A stretch of DNA of 64,000 bases from Heliocidaris tuberculata. Its lineage: Eukaryota > Echinodermata > Echinoidea > Camarodonta > Echinometridae. The translations under genes were made by a program, and so were the position numbers. Location of the stretch: contig CM046832.1 in assembly GCA_025618425.1 (NCBI GenBank), forward strand, positions 71,324,187-71,388,186, in the 5' to 3' direction. Under the pieces are notes generated by a model. It was not told the DNA's origin and ran no database searches. It worked only from the letters and a program-made list of their open reading frames with translations. Shown here one piece after another: positions 49,710-54,880 of this stretch (position 1 is the stretch's first letter; each line of letters begins with the position of its first letter).

Positions 49710-52700
49710 GATACACTTTTAAAATGGCCCCCAGCTAAAAATTTTCATCCCATTTTGGGAAAATTTTTATATGCAAATTTTTTTCATGCAAATGTAAAGA
49801 AAATAGCTTTCCTGAGTAATATTATTATGAGGAGACGATTTAGAGAGTTATTTTTGTGATTTGGTTGACCTAGATTCCACTAAACATAAAAAAGTGGTAA
49901 AATTTGCAATAAATTCGGGCCTCTAACGCCATCTTGTTTTCTATCTAGTAGAAACAATAACCTGCAAGTTCTTGCTTAAATGTGTTGCAAGGGATATAAT
50001 CATGATTTTTCAGGCTTAAATTTGCACTTATACTGTAAAAGTGTACCATTTTTATCAGCTTGAAGACACCTCTCATTTCCCTATATAGTTTTAGGAAATG
50101 TACCGTTTTCATGCACCATGGAGGCCCATTGGCTATTGTGTGCGAACTGACCCCATATTTTGTGTTAGAAGCGGCACAGTTGGGACACTACCAGCCAGAT
50201 TTATTTTCTGTCTACATGCATAAATGCACGGAATTTCATGATTTTTTTTTACAACATACATCGAGTGCCGTATTTTGTATTGCTTGATTTTTATCATTTA
50301 CAGTAAAATTAAGCGTTTGATATCAAATCGAACATAGAAAGATATCGCAGTAGAATACGGTAACGATTTTTTTTACCTGTCTTGAGGGTTCGTCTGTTTC
50401 TCATGCCATGAGCTTCTTATACATGAAGTTCATGACATTCCCCCTCGAATTTTGCTTTTTGCAGTATATAGTTTGAGAATAGTGGGTCCCGTTTTTTAAA
50501 AATAAAGATTATAATCTATTTTTAGTCAAAGCTCAATATGTCAAAGATCAAAAATAAACCCTGTAGTTTCCGATAAATGTTTATAATTGATGGGTATTCT
50601 ATGGGGTTTGCTGACAAATATACATGTAATTCAATAGTTACAGTATTTTGTGATTATTTTACTCGGAATGATTTGATCGAATACCATGTCTAGCTTTGGA
50701 GTATGAAAGATGATTATCTTATAATGAACCAAGCTCTCAGAATAGAGACATTAGAGTGGGGGGAGAAGATGCACAGACGGGGAGAGACAGAGATAAGAGA
50801 GAGAGGGGGAGAGAGAGGGGAGAGAGAGGGAGAGAGAGGGGGAGAGAGGGGGAGAGAGAGAGGGGGGAGAGAGAGGCTAAAGAGGGAGAGGATGGACTAA
50901 AGAGACGGAGTGAGAAATCTAGCTAGGTTGAGATGAACAGAGGAAACAGAGTGAGCGATAGTCGGAGAGACAGGAGGGAGGAAATAATGAGAGGAGGGAA
51001 TGGATAGAGAGAGACAGGCAGATAGAGAGACGGGGAGAGAAGAGGGAGACGGGACAAGGGAAGGGTGGGAGGAACAGAGATGGAGAGAGAGGGAGAGAGA
51101 GAGAGGGGGAGAGAGTGAGAGTGCGAGAAGTTATGAGAAAGATGGGGAAGATGATGAGCAGACAGGGAGAGACATGCAGGGAGGAAATGAGGGGAAGAAG
51201 TGAGTGGTGAAACTGAAAGACAAAGAGGTAGGCAGAGGCAGAGAGAAGAGGGAGAGGAGACAATAGAGTGAAGGACAGGAGAAAGGGGGAGGCGGGCTAG
51301 GGAGAGACGGTGGATGATTCTTGAGAGCAAAAGACAGAGAGAGGGGGGGGGTAGTGAGAGGGTGAGCTGAGGGGAAGGAGAGAGCAAAAATTAATGATAC
51401 TGATGCAGGCAAGAGGCTGAATAAAGAGGGAGAGAGGGGGGAGAGAGAGAGAGAGAAGGTTGGGTGGGAGAGGAGATGGACAAGTAGATACCTAGGGTGA
51501 AATGGAGGAAGGAGTAGACAGAGAGAGAGAGAGAGAGAGAGATGAAGAGCAATAGAAAGTGAGAGCTGATGGTCAGGGAGACAGAACGAGAGACTGGTTG
51601 AAGAAATTGGACAGGGAGAGACATGGAAGGGCAACAAAGGAAGGATAGATAGATATAAAAGCGGAGTGTTTGGGAGAGAGGGGTATATGGAGAGGAAGGG
51701 GACAGAGACAGGGAGTGAAAAATAGAGACAGAGACAGACAGAGGCAGAGACAAAGTATTAGACACAGAGTATTAGACACAGAGAATTGAGATAGAAAAGT
51801 TGACATTCGGGCAAAAGACGTCAGTCCCCCCCCCCCCCCCCCCCCTGCTCAGAAACAAAACAAACAATACTAAAGAGGCAAATTCATCATTAAAATTAAT
51901 TTTACAATGGGTTTTTTTTTTTTTCTGTGTAATAATATTTACACTCTCATTTCAAAGTACTTTGCTGCAGTATGTTGTTTGTTAAAGGAAACATAAATAA
52001 GAATGCAATGAACCTGAATAAAATGTTTATAGGGAAACCTAAATGTAAGACTAAAAAATATATATTATTTTGTTTGCATTCCTATAATTGTTAAGGATTA
52101 ACTATAGTTCGTTTACAAATAAAATTGTTGGAAATATAATACTATCACATAGGCTTCTTTATCATAAATATATTTTCTTCTTAGCGTTTTCTATATTCTA
52201 TTTTTTTTTTTTTGTGTACAATCTACTTTCGGCAGCTAATTTCTTTCTTTCTGTTATTTGAATGAAACGAAATAGAAAATTGGAAATTGTTATTTACAAC
52301 TGAAATTAAGAGGGTTTTTTTTTTTACTTGAAAAAAATTTCAGTCACACAATTCTACCTCCCCCATATGATAGTGCACCAAACAAACCTCCTTGTAAAAT
52401 TCTAACACAATGTTAAACTTTAGTTCGTTTACAAATAAAATTGTTGGAAATATAATACTATCACATAGGCTTCTTTATCATAAATATATTTTCTTCTTAG
52501 CGTTTTCTATATTCTATTTTTTTTTTTTTTTTGGAACAATCTACTTTCGGCAGCTAATTTCTTTCTTTCTGTTATTTGAATGAAACGAAATAGAAAATTG
52601 GAAATTGTTATTTACAACTGAAATTAAGAGGGTTTTTTTTTTTTACTTGAAAAAAATTTCAGTCACACAATTCTACCTCCCCCATATGATAGTGCACCAA

Positions 52701-53249
52701 ACAAACCTCCTTGTAAAATTCTAACACAATGTTAAACTTTACCAGAGTTGCGGGTCAACGGGTAGCCAACACAAATTTTTATCACGTTGCCTGGTTATTT
52801 CAAGCGCTTCTTCTCTAATCAAATGACCTAATTCCTGGCGAATTAATGCGATTATGCACGGAAAATAATTTACAAGGAAAAGTTTTAATCAGGCGGTTTC
52901 TGTATATGGTGCATTCGCAATATTTGTAAATTGATTACATCAAACTTGATTACTTACCACCGCCATTTTTGTAACAAAGATAAGGGAATCTCCATACGTT
53001 CCCTAATCCAACAGCAAATCCAACGCAAGATAGCAGAAAATCCAGTCGGCCGCTCCAACGATCGCGCCCCACCGCGGCGATGTCTCTCCCGCCGTTTCGG
53101 ATAGCTGCGACTTTTTCCCCATCCATCTCAGAGCCTTGGTGAACTGGAAGTGACCACTCTCTTTCCTGCAGGTTTGGATAAGTGCTAGGAAAGGTTGAAT
53201 CATTCAACATGCTTTTCCTTTCATTTGGCTCTTCCTCTTGTGTTGCCAT
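14499..53249 (-). CDS. SLC6-family Na+/Cl--dependent transporter, creatine-transporter-like, 14 exons, 639 aa
   Basis: This is a complete plasma-membrane symporter gene, spliced here by eye; exon lengths sum to 1920 nt (640 codons with stop). The protein has an approximately 70-residue cytosolic N-tail, then 12 predicted membrane segments. TM1 reads [19 protein letters not shown] (N84, R87). Expected ion ligands are present: N84, N355, D440 and S441 for Na+; Y125, Q336, S340, N372 and S376 for Cl-. R87 and D498 can form the outer gate. Extracellular loop 2 has the C182/C191 pair and four glycosylation sites (N197, N202, N208, N222). TM3 has WCNTYY with a Cys at 154, as in creatine transporters; GABA, betaine and taurine carriers have other residues there as I recall. 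Gly rather than Asp in TM1 argues against monoamine transport. The start ATG has A at -3 and G at +4. SLC6 membership is near certain; the substrate is inferred. Confidence 0.95.
14583..15978 (-). other. Transporter intron 13
   Basis: No coding exon seen inside. It holds G/C runs (14978-14993, 15652-15671), an (AAAAC)-type tract at 15063-15105, a copy of the recurrent TATAGCGC element (15139-15235), and ACAGGGGTGTCGATT at 15622, inverted at about 15938-15952. Confidence 0.8.
15979..16146 (-). CDS. SLC6 transporter exon 13
   Basis: 168 nt, 56 codons, phase 0 at both ends (residues 557-612). Acceptor CTAACAG, donor GAG|GTTGGT. Encodes the end of TM11, extracellular loop [20 protein letters not shown] and TM12 ([15 protein letters not shown]). 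Confidence 0.95.
16147..16958 (-). other. Transporter intron 12
   Basis: AT-rich sequence with consensus splice sites; nothing else recognised. Confidence 0.85.
16959..17059 (-). CDS. SLC6 transporter exon 12
   Basis: 101 nt; acceptor TCTTTATAG, donor TTG|GTATGT. Contains [18 protein letters not shown] (residues 523-556): DMIGYRP-PW-K is the signature between TM10 and TM11 of SLC6 carriers. Confidence 0.95.
17060..17495 (-). other. Transporter intron 11
   Basis: Short intron without recognised repeats. Confidence 0.85.
17496..17598 (-). CDS. SLC6 transporter exon 11
   Basis: 103 nt; acceptor GTAAAAG, donor TATG|GTGAGC. Encodes [20 protein letters not shown] and [15 protein letters not shown] (TM10, residues 489-523), with D498 as the probable gate partner of R87. 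Confidence 0.96.
17826..18079. mobile_element. Short inverted-end element with G/C-run core
   Basis: CAGTGGCGGATCTACGGGGG at 17826 is mirrored by CTAGATCCGCCCCTG at 18063-18077. The interior is two pairs of complementary G and C runs (17839-17861 with 17877-17888; 18020-18049). Related single ends occur at 6786, 8141, 30255, 31002 and 40022. Confidence 0.5.
18184..19060. repeat. Tandem array, about 354-bp units, with ATGGCCGCC-like word
   Basis: Two clear copies align (from about 18357 and 18711: GAAATATCCATCCTAGAGA, TCGAGAAATTGATTCAGACC) and a shorter diverged third starts near 18951. Each unit includes a CAAGATGGCCGCC or CAAGATGGACGCC word. The array seems to resume after the MITE at 19951 (CAAAATCTAAGATGGCAGC near 20010). 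Confidence 0.75.
19061..19951. mobile_element. Foldback MITE with TTAA ends, 891 bp
   Basis: TTAAAGGAGAATTAACCCCA at 19061 is mirrored by the complement of TTAAAGGGGAATTAACCTCA at 19951; the match continues into ATATAAATG. TTAA lies at both outer edges. Inserted in the tandem array of this intron. No transposase. Confidence 0.7.
20108..20275. mobile_element. Near-perfect 168-bp hairpin element
   Basis: ACTATTAATACATGGTTG through TGCGTTAGTGCGATC is mirrored by GATCGCACTAACGCAC through CCATGTATTAATAGT. An inner stem of GGTTTTTATCGTGGTGT pairs with its complement around a GAGGCGTAGCCGAG loop. Beyond it, AAAACGGGT (20282) pairs with ACCCGTTTT (20430), so a larger parent element of about 350 bp is possible. 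Confidence 0.7.
21361..21937. mobile_element. Foldback MITE with TTAA ends, 577 bp
   Basis: TTAAAGGGCAATCCAACCTT is mirrored by the complement of TTAAAGGGAAATCCAACCTT. Inner arms also pair (AAAGTTTGAAAGAAATCGGA with TCCGATTTCGTTCAAACTTT). TTAA at both edges. Confidence 0.75.
22157..22304. mobile_element. MITE with TTTGGCCAACTC inverted ends (copy 2)
   Basis: CATCCATAC, then GAGTTTGGCCAACTTGG, is mirrored at 22275-22303. The inner GGGCACAACATGGCGTATAT matches the 11.2-11.4 kb copy in inverse orientation. Confidence 0.7.
22770..22907 (-). CDS. SLC6 transporter exon 10
   Basis: 138 nt, 46 codons, phase 0/0 (residues 443-488). Acceptor TCATGCAG, donor GAG|GTACGT. Begins [16 protein letters not shown] and includes TM9 ([20 protein letters not shown]). 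FVGVEGF is shared with creatine transporters as I recall them. Confidence 0.97.
22908..23375 (-). other. Transporter intron 9
   Basis: AT-rich; nothing recognised beyond splice signals. Confidence 0.85.
23376..23488 (-). CDS. SLC6 transporter exon 9
   Basis: 113 nt; acceptor TTACCAG, donor GAG|GTAAGT. Encodes [20 protein letters not shown] and then [14 protein letters not shown] (TM8, residues 405-442). D440 and S441 correspond to Na+ site residues. Confidence 0.97.
24757..29152. mobile_element. 4.4 kb palindromic (foldback) element
   Basis: It begins GGGGCGCCAAGTGTTCACCA and ends with the exact complement. The outer arms (about 24757-25930 and 28000-29152) match almost base for base for over 1 kb. 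The arms are built of short palindromic units of CATTTTGTAACAAAA with its complement. The 16-mer GCGCCAAGTGTTCACC occurs about 18 times in either orientation, usually as back-to-back pairs. The core is three tandem sub-palindromes. No transposase or other protein. The flanks read CAATAT on the left and ATAAAC on the right; a 2-bp AT duplication is the only candidate. This fits a foldback-type transposon; its family is not recognised. Confidence 0.85.
25940..28093. repeat. Three tandem sub-palindromes, about 704-bp period
   Basis: Each copy has a left arm running from AAGAACGCTGACTGGCCGAA through (GA)n, the block ATGGCTGAATGGTTCGCGGG, (GA)n, and CCACGACAGAGTGGTGTTG. A 50-bp G-rich loop (GCGGATGCGAGCTCGAGC) follows, then the mirror arm with (CT)n. 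Loop centres are near 26255, 26960 and 27664. Mirror arms of all three copies extend to GCGCCAAGTGTTCACC; the left arms of copies 2 and 3 start later, after CAATTATAGCTCAAATA. Copies are nearly identical apart from GA/CT length. Confidence 0.88.
29497..29621 (-). CDS. SLC6 transporter exon 8
   Basis: 125 nt; acceptor CAAACACAG, donor AAAG|GTAATT. Encodes [20 protein letters not shown] and then [19 protein letters not shown] (TM7, residues 363-404). N372 and S376 are the TM7 Cl- ligands. Confidence 0.97.
29622..30016 (-). other. Transporter intron 7
   Basis: Nothing recognised. Confidence 0.85.
30017..30120 (-). CDS. SLC6 transporter exon 7
   Basis: 104 nt; acceptor TTGACCTCAG, donor AG|GTAAAG. 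Encodes [20 protein letters not shown] and then [14 protein letters not shown] (TM6, residues 329-362). Q336 and S340 are Cl- ligands, N355 lies in the second half of the unwound helix. Confidence 0.97.
30121..31327 (-). other. Transporter intron 6 with an inverted-end element
   Basis: The element AGTGGCGTATC (30255) to GATACGCCACT (31002) occupies 748 bp, with G runs just inside both ends. Internally, GGTCGCTTTGTTCCCTC (30457) and GGTCGCTTTGCTCCCTC (30891) form a direct repeat. The rest is AT-rich, with a small GGCTTAGAAA triplicate at 31140-31165. Confidence 0.65.
31328..31462 (-). CDS. SLC6 transporter exon 6
   Basis: 135 nt, phase 0/0; acceptor TTTTGTAG, donor CAG|GTATTT. Encodes [20 protein letters not shown] and then [20 protein letters not shown] (TM5 and the following loop, residues 284-328). 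LPGAVDG...KPD matches creatine transporters better than taurine transporters. Confidence 0.97.
32790..33660. repeat. 147-bp satellite, six head-to-tail copies
   Basis: The word TTCAAAATTCTGTGT recurs at 32831, 32976, 33123, 33270, 33417 and 33564, a strict 147-bp spacing after the first. Units contain ATAAATTTGCATAAATTTGC and GAAGCCCCCACCCAGCCCTA and differ at only a few bases. The last copy ends differently and runs into a GACGGACGGACGG/(CA)n tract and the word CGAACTTCGTTCGGCAGGG (33762-33780). Confidence 0.92.
34591..34688. repeat. CCGCGG short tandem array
   Basis: Six copies of a roughly 16-bp unit, GGCCCCGCGGTCTATA or a variant ending in TATC, each with the palindrome CCGCGG. It is strongly CpG-rich against an AT-rich surround. 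Confidence 0.85.
35323..35887. mobile_element. Foldback MITE with TTAA ends, 565 bp
   Basis: TTAAAGGAGAATGAAACCCT mirrors the complement of TTAAAGGAGAATGAAACTCT. Long inner arms also pair: TCAAATTGGCAATGTTGCTT at 35456 with its inverse near 35723-35742. TTAA at both edges, as in the 19.1 and 21.4 kb elements. Confidence 0.78.
36881..37013 (-). CDS. SLC6 transporter exon 5
   Basis: 133 nt; acceptor TTGCCTTTAG, donor AAG|GTGAAC. Encodes [20 protein letters not shown], then [20 protein letters not shown] and WTGK (TM4, residues 239-283). The open frame continues past the donor only through intron sequence. Confidence 0.97.
37014..37683 (-). other. Transporter intron 4 with (ATA)n microsatellite
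   Basis: An (AAT)n/(AAC)n microsatellite fills 37036-37180 directly upstream of exon 5's acceptor. It is followed by another TATACAGCGCAT/GCGCTTTACA element (37190-37245). Confidence 0.85.
37684..37814 (-). CDS. SLC6 transporter exon 4
   Basis: 131 nt; acceptor ATACTTCCAG, donor GGGA|GTAAGT. Encodes the large extracellular loop 2 (residues 196-239): [18 protein letters not shown], then [13 protein letters not shown], ending EFWE. Holds all four glycosylation sequons; EFWE is the usual lead-in to TM4. Confidence 0.95.
37815..38618 (-). other. Transporter intron 3
   Basis: Contains two C runs (38407-38421, 38525-38539), otherwise nothing recognised. Confidence 0.85.
38619..38779 (-). CDS. SLC6 transporter exon 3
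   Basis: 161 nt; acceptor AATAACAG, donor GAA|GTATGA. Encodes [20 protein letters not shown], then [18 protein letters not shown] and [16 protein letters not shown] (residues 142-195). TM3 has CNTYY with C154. C182 and C191 form the conserved loop disulfide. The SELPW..C.H.WNT block is diagnostic of this SLC6 branch. Confidence 0.97.
39404..39705. mobile_element. Foldback MITE, 302 bp
   Basis: CCAGGAGGTTGTTTCATAAA with GCTGTTCGTAAAG is mirrored at the right end by CTTTACGAACAGC and TTTATGAAACACCCCCTGG. Typical non-autonomous DNA element; no coding sequence. Confidence 0.78.
40265..40411. mobile_element. Foldback MITE with GGGCCC ends, 147 bp
   Basis: GGGCCCTCTTGCATAAAAAG then TTGCGATTAAACGCAACTC is mirrored almost perfectly by GAGTTGCGTTTAATTGCAA then CTTTTTGTGCAAGAGGGCCC. 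A diverged copy is recognisable at 23565-23700. Confidence 0.82.
42795..42926 (-). CDS. SLC6 transporter exon 2
   Basis: 132 nt; acceptor GTTTTAG, donor CAAG|GTATGG. Encodes [20 protein letters not shown], then [20 protein letters not shown], then LFQ (TM2 and loop, residues 98-142). Y125 is the TM2 Cl- ligand; GGIPLFFLE is shared with creatine transporters. Confidence 0.97.
43317..43893 (+). repeat. Composite repeat, 5' fragment
   Basis: Matches, in inverse, 46780-47327 (TAGTCTAGTCGGAAAG, GTTCCCGTGCAC, AATCGACGCCCATT). Relative to that copy it skips about 230 bp after CGCCCATT, resumes at GCAGTAGATTAGGGTAA, and stops near 43893. Confidence 0.75.
44700..47327 (-). repeat. Composite repeat, full copy on minus strand with CT-rich tract
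   Basis: Read on the minus strand, about 1.2 kb of AT-rich sequence (47327-46120) runs into a 1.35-kb GA-rich tract (46115-44740; CT-rich on plus, with C runs at 44752-44769, 45482-45494 and 46020-46033), ending near TGCTCAAAAAGG. Long open frames in the tract are low-complexity Ser/Leu/Pro strings and not genes. Confidence 0.75.
48788..48917. repeat. C run plus (AAAAC)n tract, copy 1
   Basis: CTTTGAAAATACCGAGTGTC, a C run, then (AAAAC)n. The same 20-base lead and tract recur at 49590-49708, bracketing the gag fragment as direct repeats. Confidence 0.85.
48918..49440 (+). pseudogene. BEL/Pao-type gag fragment (DUF1759-like)
   Basis: About 170 residues in one frame without a start codon of its own: [20 protein letters not shown], then [20 protein letters not shown] and, further on, [20 protein letters not shown] and [17 protein letters not shown]. 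LPKxxxPxFSGDPLxYxxWxxSF, YLxxxxxGxA, and LxERFG are the hallmarks of the gag-like domain upstream of protease in BEL/Pao retrotransposons. No protease, RT or LTR follows; the similarity ends near AAKRKVNN at 49440, where AAG|GTAAAC looks like a splice donor. ATCTACAG at 48920-48927 looks like an acceptor. It is either a dead retroelement piece or an exonised one. Confidence 0.7.
49590..49708. repeat. C run plus (AAAAC)n tract, copy 2
   Basis: Second copy of ACTTTGAAAATACCGAGTGT with C run and (AAAAC)n, direct orientation, ending at GATACACTTTT. Confidence 0.85.
49740..51870 (+). repeat. Composite repeat, full copy on plus strand with GA-rich tract
   Basis: Same order as the minus-strand copy: AT-rich body (TTAGAAGCGGCACA at 50165, GTTCGTCTGTTTCTCATGCC at 50388, TATGGGGTTTGCTGACAAA at 50600, GGAATGATTTGAT at 50665), then GAAGATGCACAGACGG and a GA-rich tract to 51800, a C run (51826-51845) and TGCTCAGAAAC. 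Several tens of percent diverged from the other copy by eye. Confidence 0.72.
52106..52740. repeat. Recent tandem duplication, 317-bp unit
   Basis: AGTTCGTTTACAAATAAAAT starts at 52106 and again at 52423. The two units are almost identical over their whole length, differing mainly in poly-T length and a GTGTAC/GGAAC change near 52215 and 52531. Confidence 0.93.
52958..53249 (-). CDS. SLC6 transporter exon 1 (start)
   Basis: 292 nt; donor GGTG|GTAAGT. Residues 1-97: an acidic, Ser/Pro-containing cytosolic tail, then [20 protein letters not shown] and [15 protein letters not shown] (TM1). The first ATG in frame (53249) has a favourable context (A at -3, G at +4); the next Met is residue 14. 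A further non-coding 5' exon cannot be excluded. Confidence 0.93.
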
Positions 53250-53376
53250 GATCTCTTTTCCTACTATCCTTGGCTCTTCTCATAGAAAACTGTTTACATT
53301 CATTGAATGTTTTTTTACCGGTACTCTTCTGGAGCTGCTGCCTAGTACGTCCAGCAACGTAGTTGTACGATCTGAA

Positions 53377-53434
<58 letters not shown>

Positions 53435-53480
53435 AACACACACACACACGCCCACACACACACACACACACGCAAAAACA
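53250..53480 (-). promoter_or_regulatory. 5' flank of the transporter with a 55-bp G run and (CA)n
   Basis: 53379-53433 is 55 consecutive G on the plus strand (C on the coding strand), followed by (CA)n to 53473. It begins about 130 bp upstream of the start codon, so it is in the 5' UTR, the promoter or a first intron. No TATA box could be placed with confidence. Confidence 0.5.
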
Positions 53481-53669
53481 GTGTTAAGTTCCGTGGTTAT
53501 ATAGTGTAGCGGCGTAGTGACAAAATATACTCCAATAAATTGTGCATTTTGTGATGAAAGCACGAATTTAGCACAAAATGTAGATAAATGTATTATAAGC
53601 AAATTTAAATGTGGAGACATCGCCATTAATTTTATGTTATTTTTTTTTGTTTTGTTTTGAATGATATTT

Positions 53670-54300
53670 TATTTCTTCCTCTTGACAAATTCACAATTCA
53701 GCAAAAATTATTACAATAACAAAGAATGAGTTCATAATCATACAGAGTTCTTCATAAATTGCATAACGAACAAAAGTTTCAAAATAATTATTGTACATTT
53801 CCTTTTCTAAAAACAAAGATTTTTCAAACAAAGAACTTTCATCGATCTCTAAAAATAGAAAGAGAGAGAGAAAAAAAAAGAAATGTGGGTAATTATACTT
53901 TCCCATCCATTTAACTTTTAAATTAAACTTCCATTATTCATGCCCTTAGAGGAAGGTATGATTTTTTTTTGTTGTTTGAATATTTCTTCCTCTTAACAAG
54001 TTCATAATTCGAAACAATTATTACAATAACAAAGAATGAGTTCATATTCATACAAAACACTTCATGAATTACATGAATAACAAATCACATGAATAACAAA
54101 AGTTTCAAAAGAATGATTGTTCATTTCCTTTAAAAAAAAACAAAAACAAAAACAAAAAATTTCAAAGAAATATTTCAAAAATTACATCGATCTCTGAACA
54201 TATTAAAAAAAAAAAGAAAAAAAAAAAGGAATATAGGTAATTATACTTTTCCCATCCATTAACTCTTAAATTAAATTCTCATTCTTCATGCTCTAAGAGG
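53670..54300. repeat. Imperfect direct repeat, about 310-bp units
   Basis: ATTACAATAACAAAGAATGAG occurs at 53710 and about 54022. Both are preceded by ATTTCTTCCTCTT and followed by ACAAAAGTTTC, A-rich tracts and CATCGATCTCT. Units are roughly 80% alike. Possibly two copies of a retroelement 3' tail. Confidence 0.65.
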
Positions 54301-54425
54301 AAGATATTAAATATTTTGCCCCACCTTATCTCACATCAGCAAACACCTAAACACACACACTTCTGTCCCCCCCCCCCCTCCCCCCGCTCATACACACCAA
54401 AACACATCTTCTCACGTCATCACCC

Positions 54426-54479
<54 letters not shown>

Positions 54480-54880
54480 AACACATAGCATGCATCCTGT
54501 TCCGGTTCATCTGCCTGTAAAGAACAAACAAAACAAAACAAAAAAACAAAAGCAAAAAAAACAACAAAAAAAACAACAAAAAGAACAAAAAAAAAAAAAC
54601 AAACAAAGACAAAACAAAACAAAACAAAACACATCTCTGGTATTAAAGTAAAAATGCATTGATTTGTTCCCACTTCCGTAAGTGCACCCCCAGTTTCCCC
54701 TTTTTGAACGCTATTTTATATTGCAGTTATGTTTATGTTTGTGTTGACGCCATCTATCGGCGAGTGCAATATAGTGCTTTTTGATCATGGCCTGAATAAA
54801 GCCCCGTTGCAAGTTTAACTCCTGTCTCGAAGTCGCTTGGTGTTTGCCTCGTTAATGGCGCATCTCGATTTTCGGCACAT
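54300..54880. other. Microsatellite block and possible LTR end
   Basis: C runs (54367-54385), (CA)n at 54430-54480 and an (AAAAC)-like tract at 54528-54632. Then 54720-54870 has CCTGAATAAAGCCCCGTTGC followed by TGTCTCGAAGTCGCTTGGTG and GCCTCGTTAATGGCGCA, reminiscent of the R-U5 end of an LTR with an adjoining primer-binding site. No paired LTR or internal domain was found, so this is tentative. Confidence 0.3.

Larger units (their letters stand above)
42927..52957 (-). other. Transporter intron 1, 10.0 kb, repeat-rich
   Basis: Holds a fragment (43317-43893) and two long copies of a composite repeat ending in a purine/pyrimidine tract (44700-47327 inverted; 49740-51870 direct). Between them are a C run (48486-48512), and a gag fragment (48916-49440) bracketed by (AAAAC)n tracts. 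A 317-bp tandem duplication is at 52106-52740. 43900-44700 and 47330-48480 show nothing recognised. Confidence 0.8.

Noticed and set aside
53221..53475. Poly-Pro/poly-Gly frames upstream of the transporter
   Set aside because: Translations of the 55-bp G run and the adjacent (CA)n.
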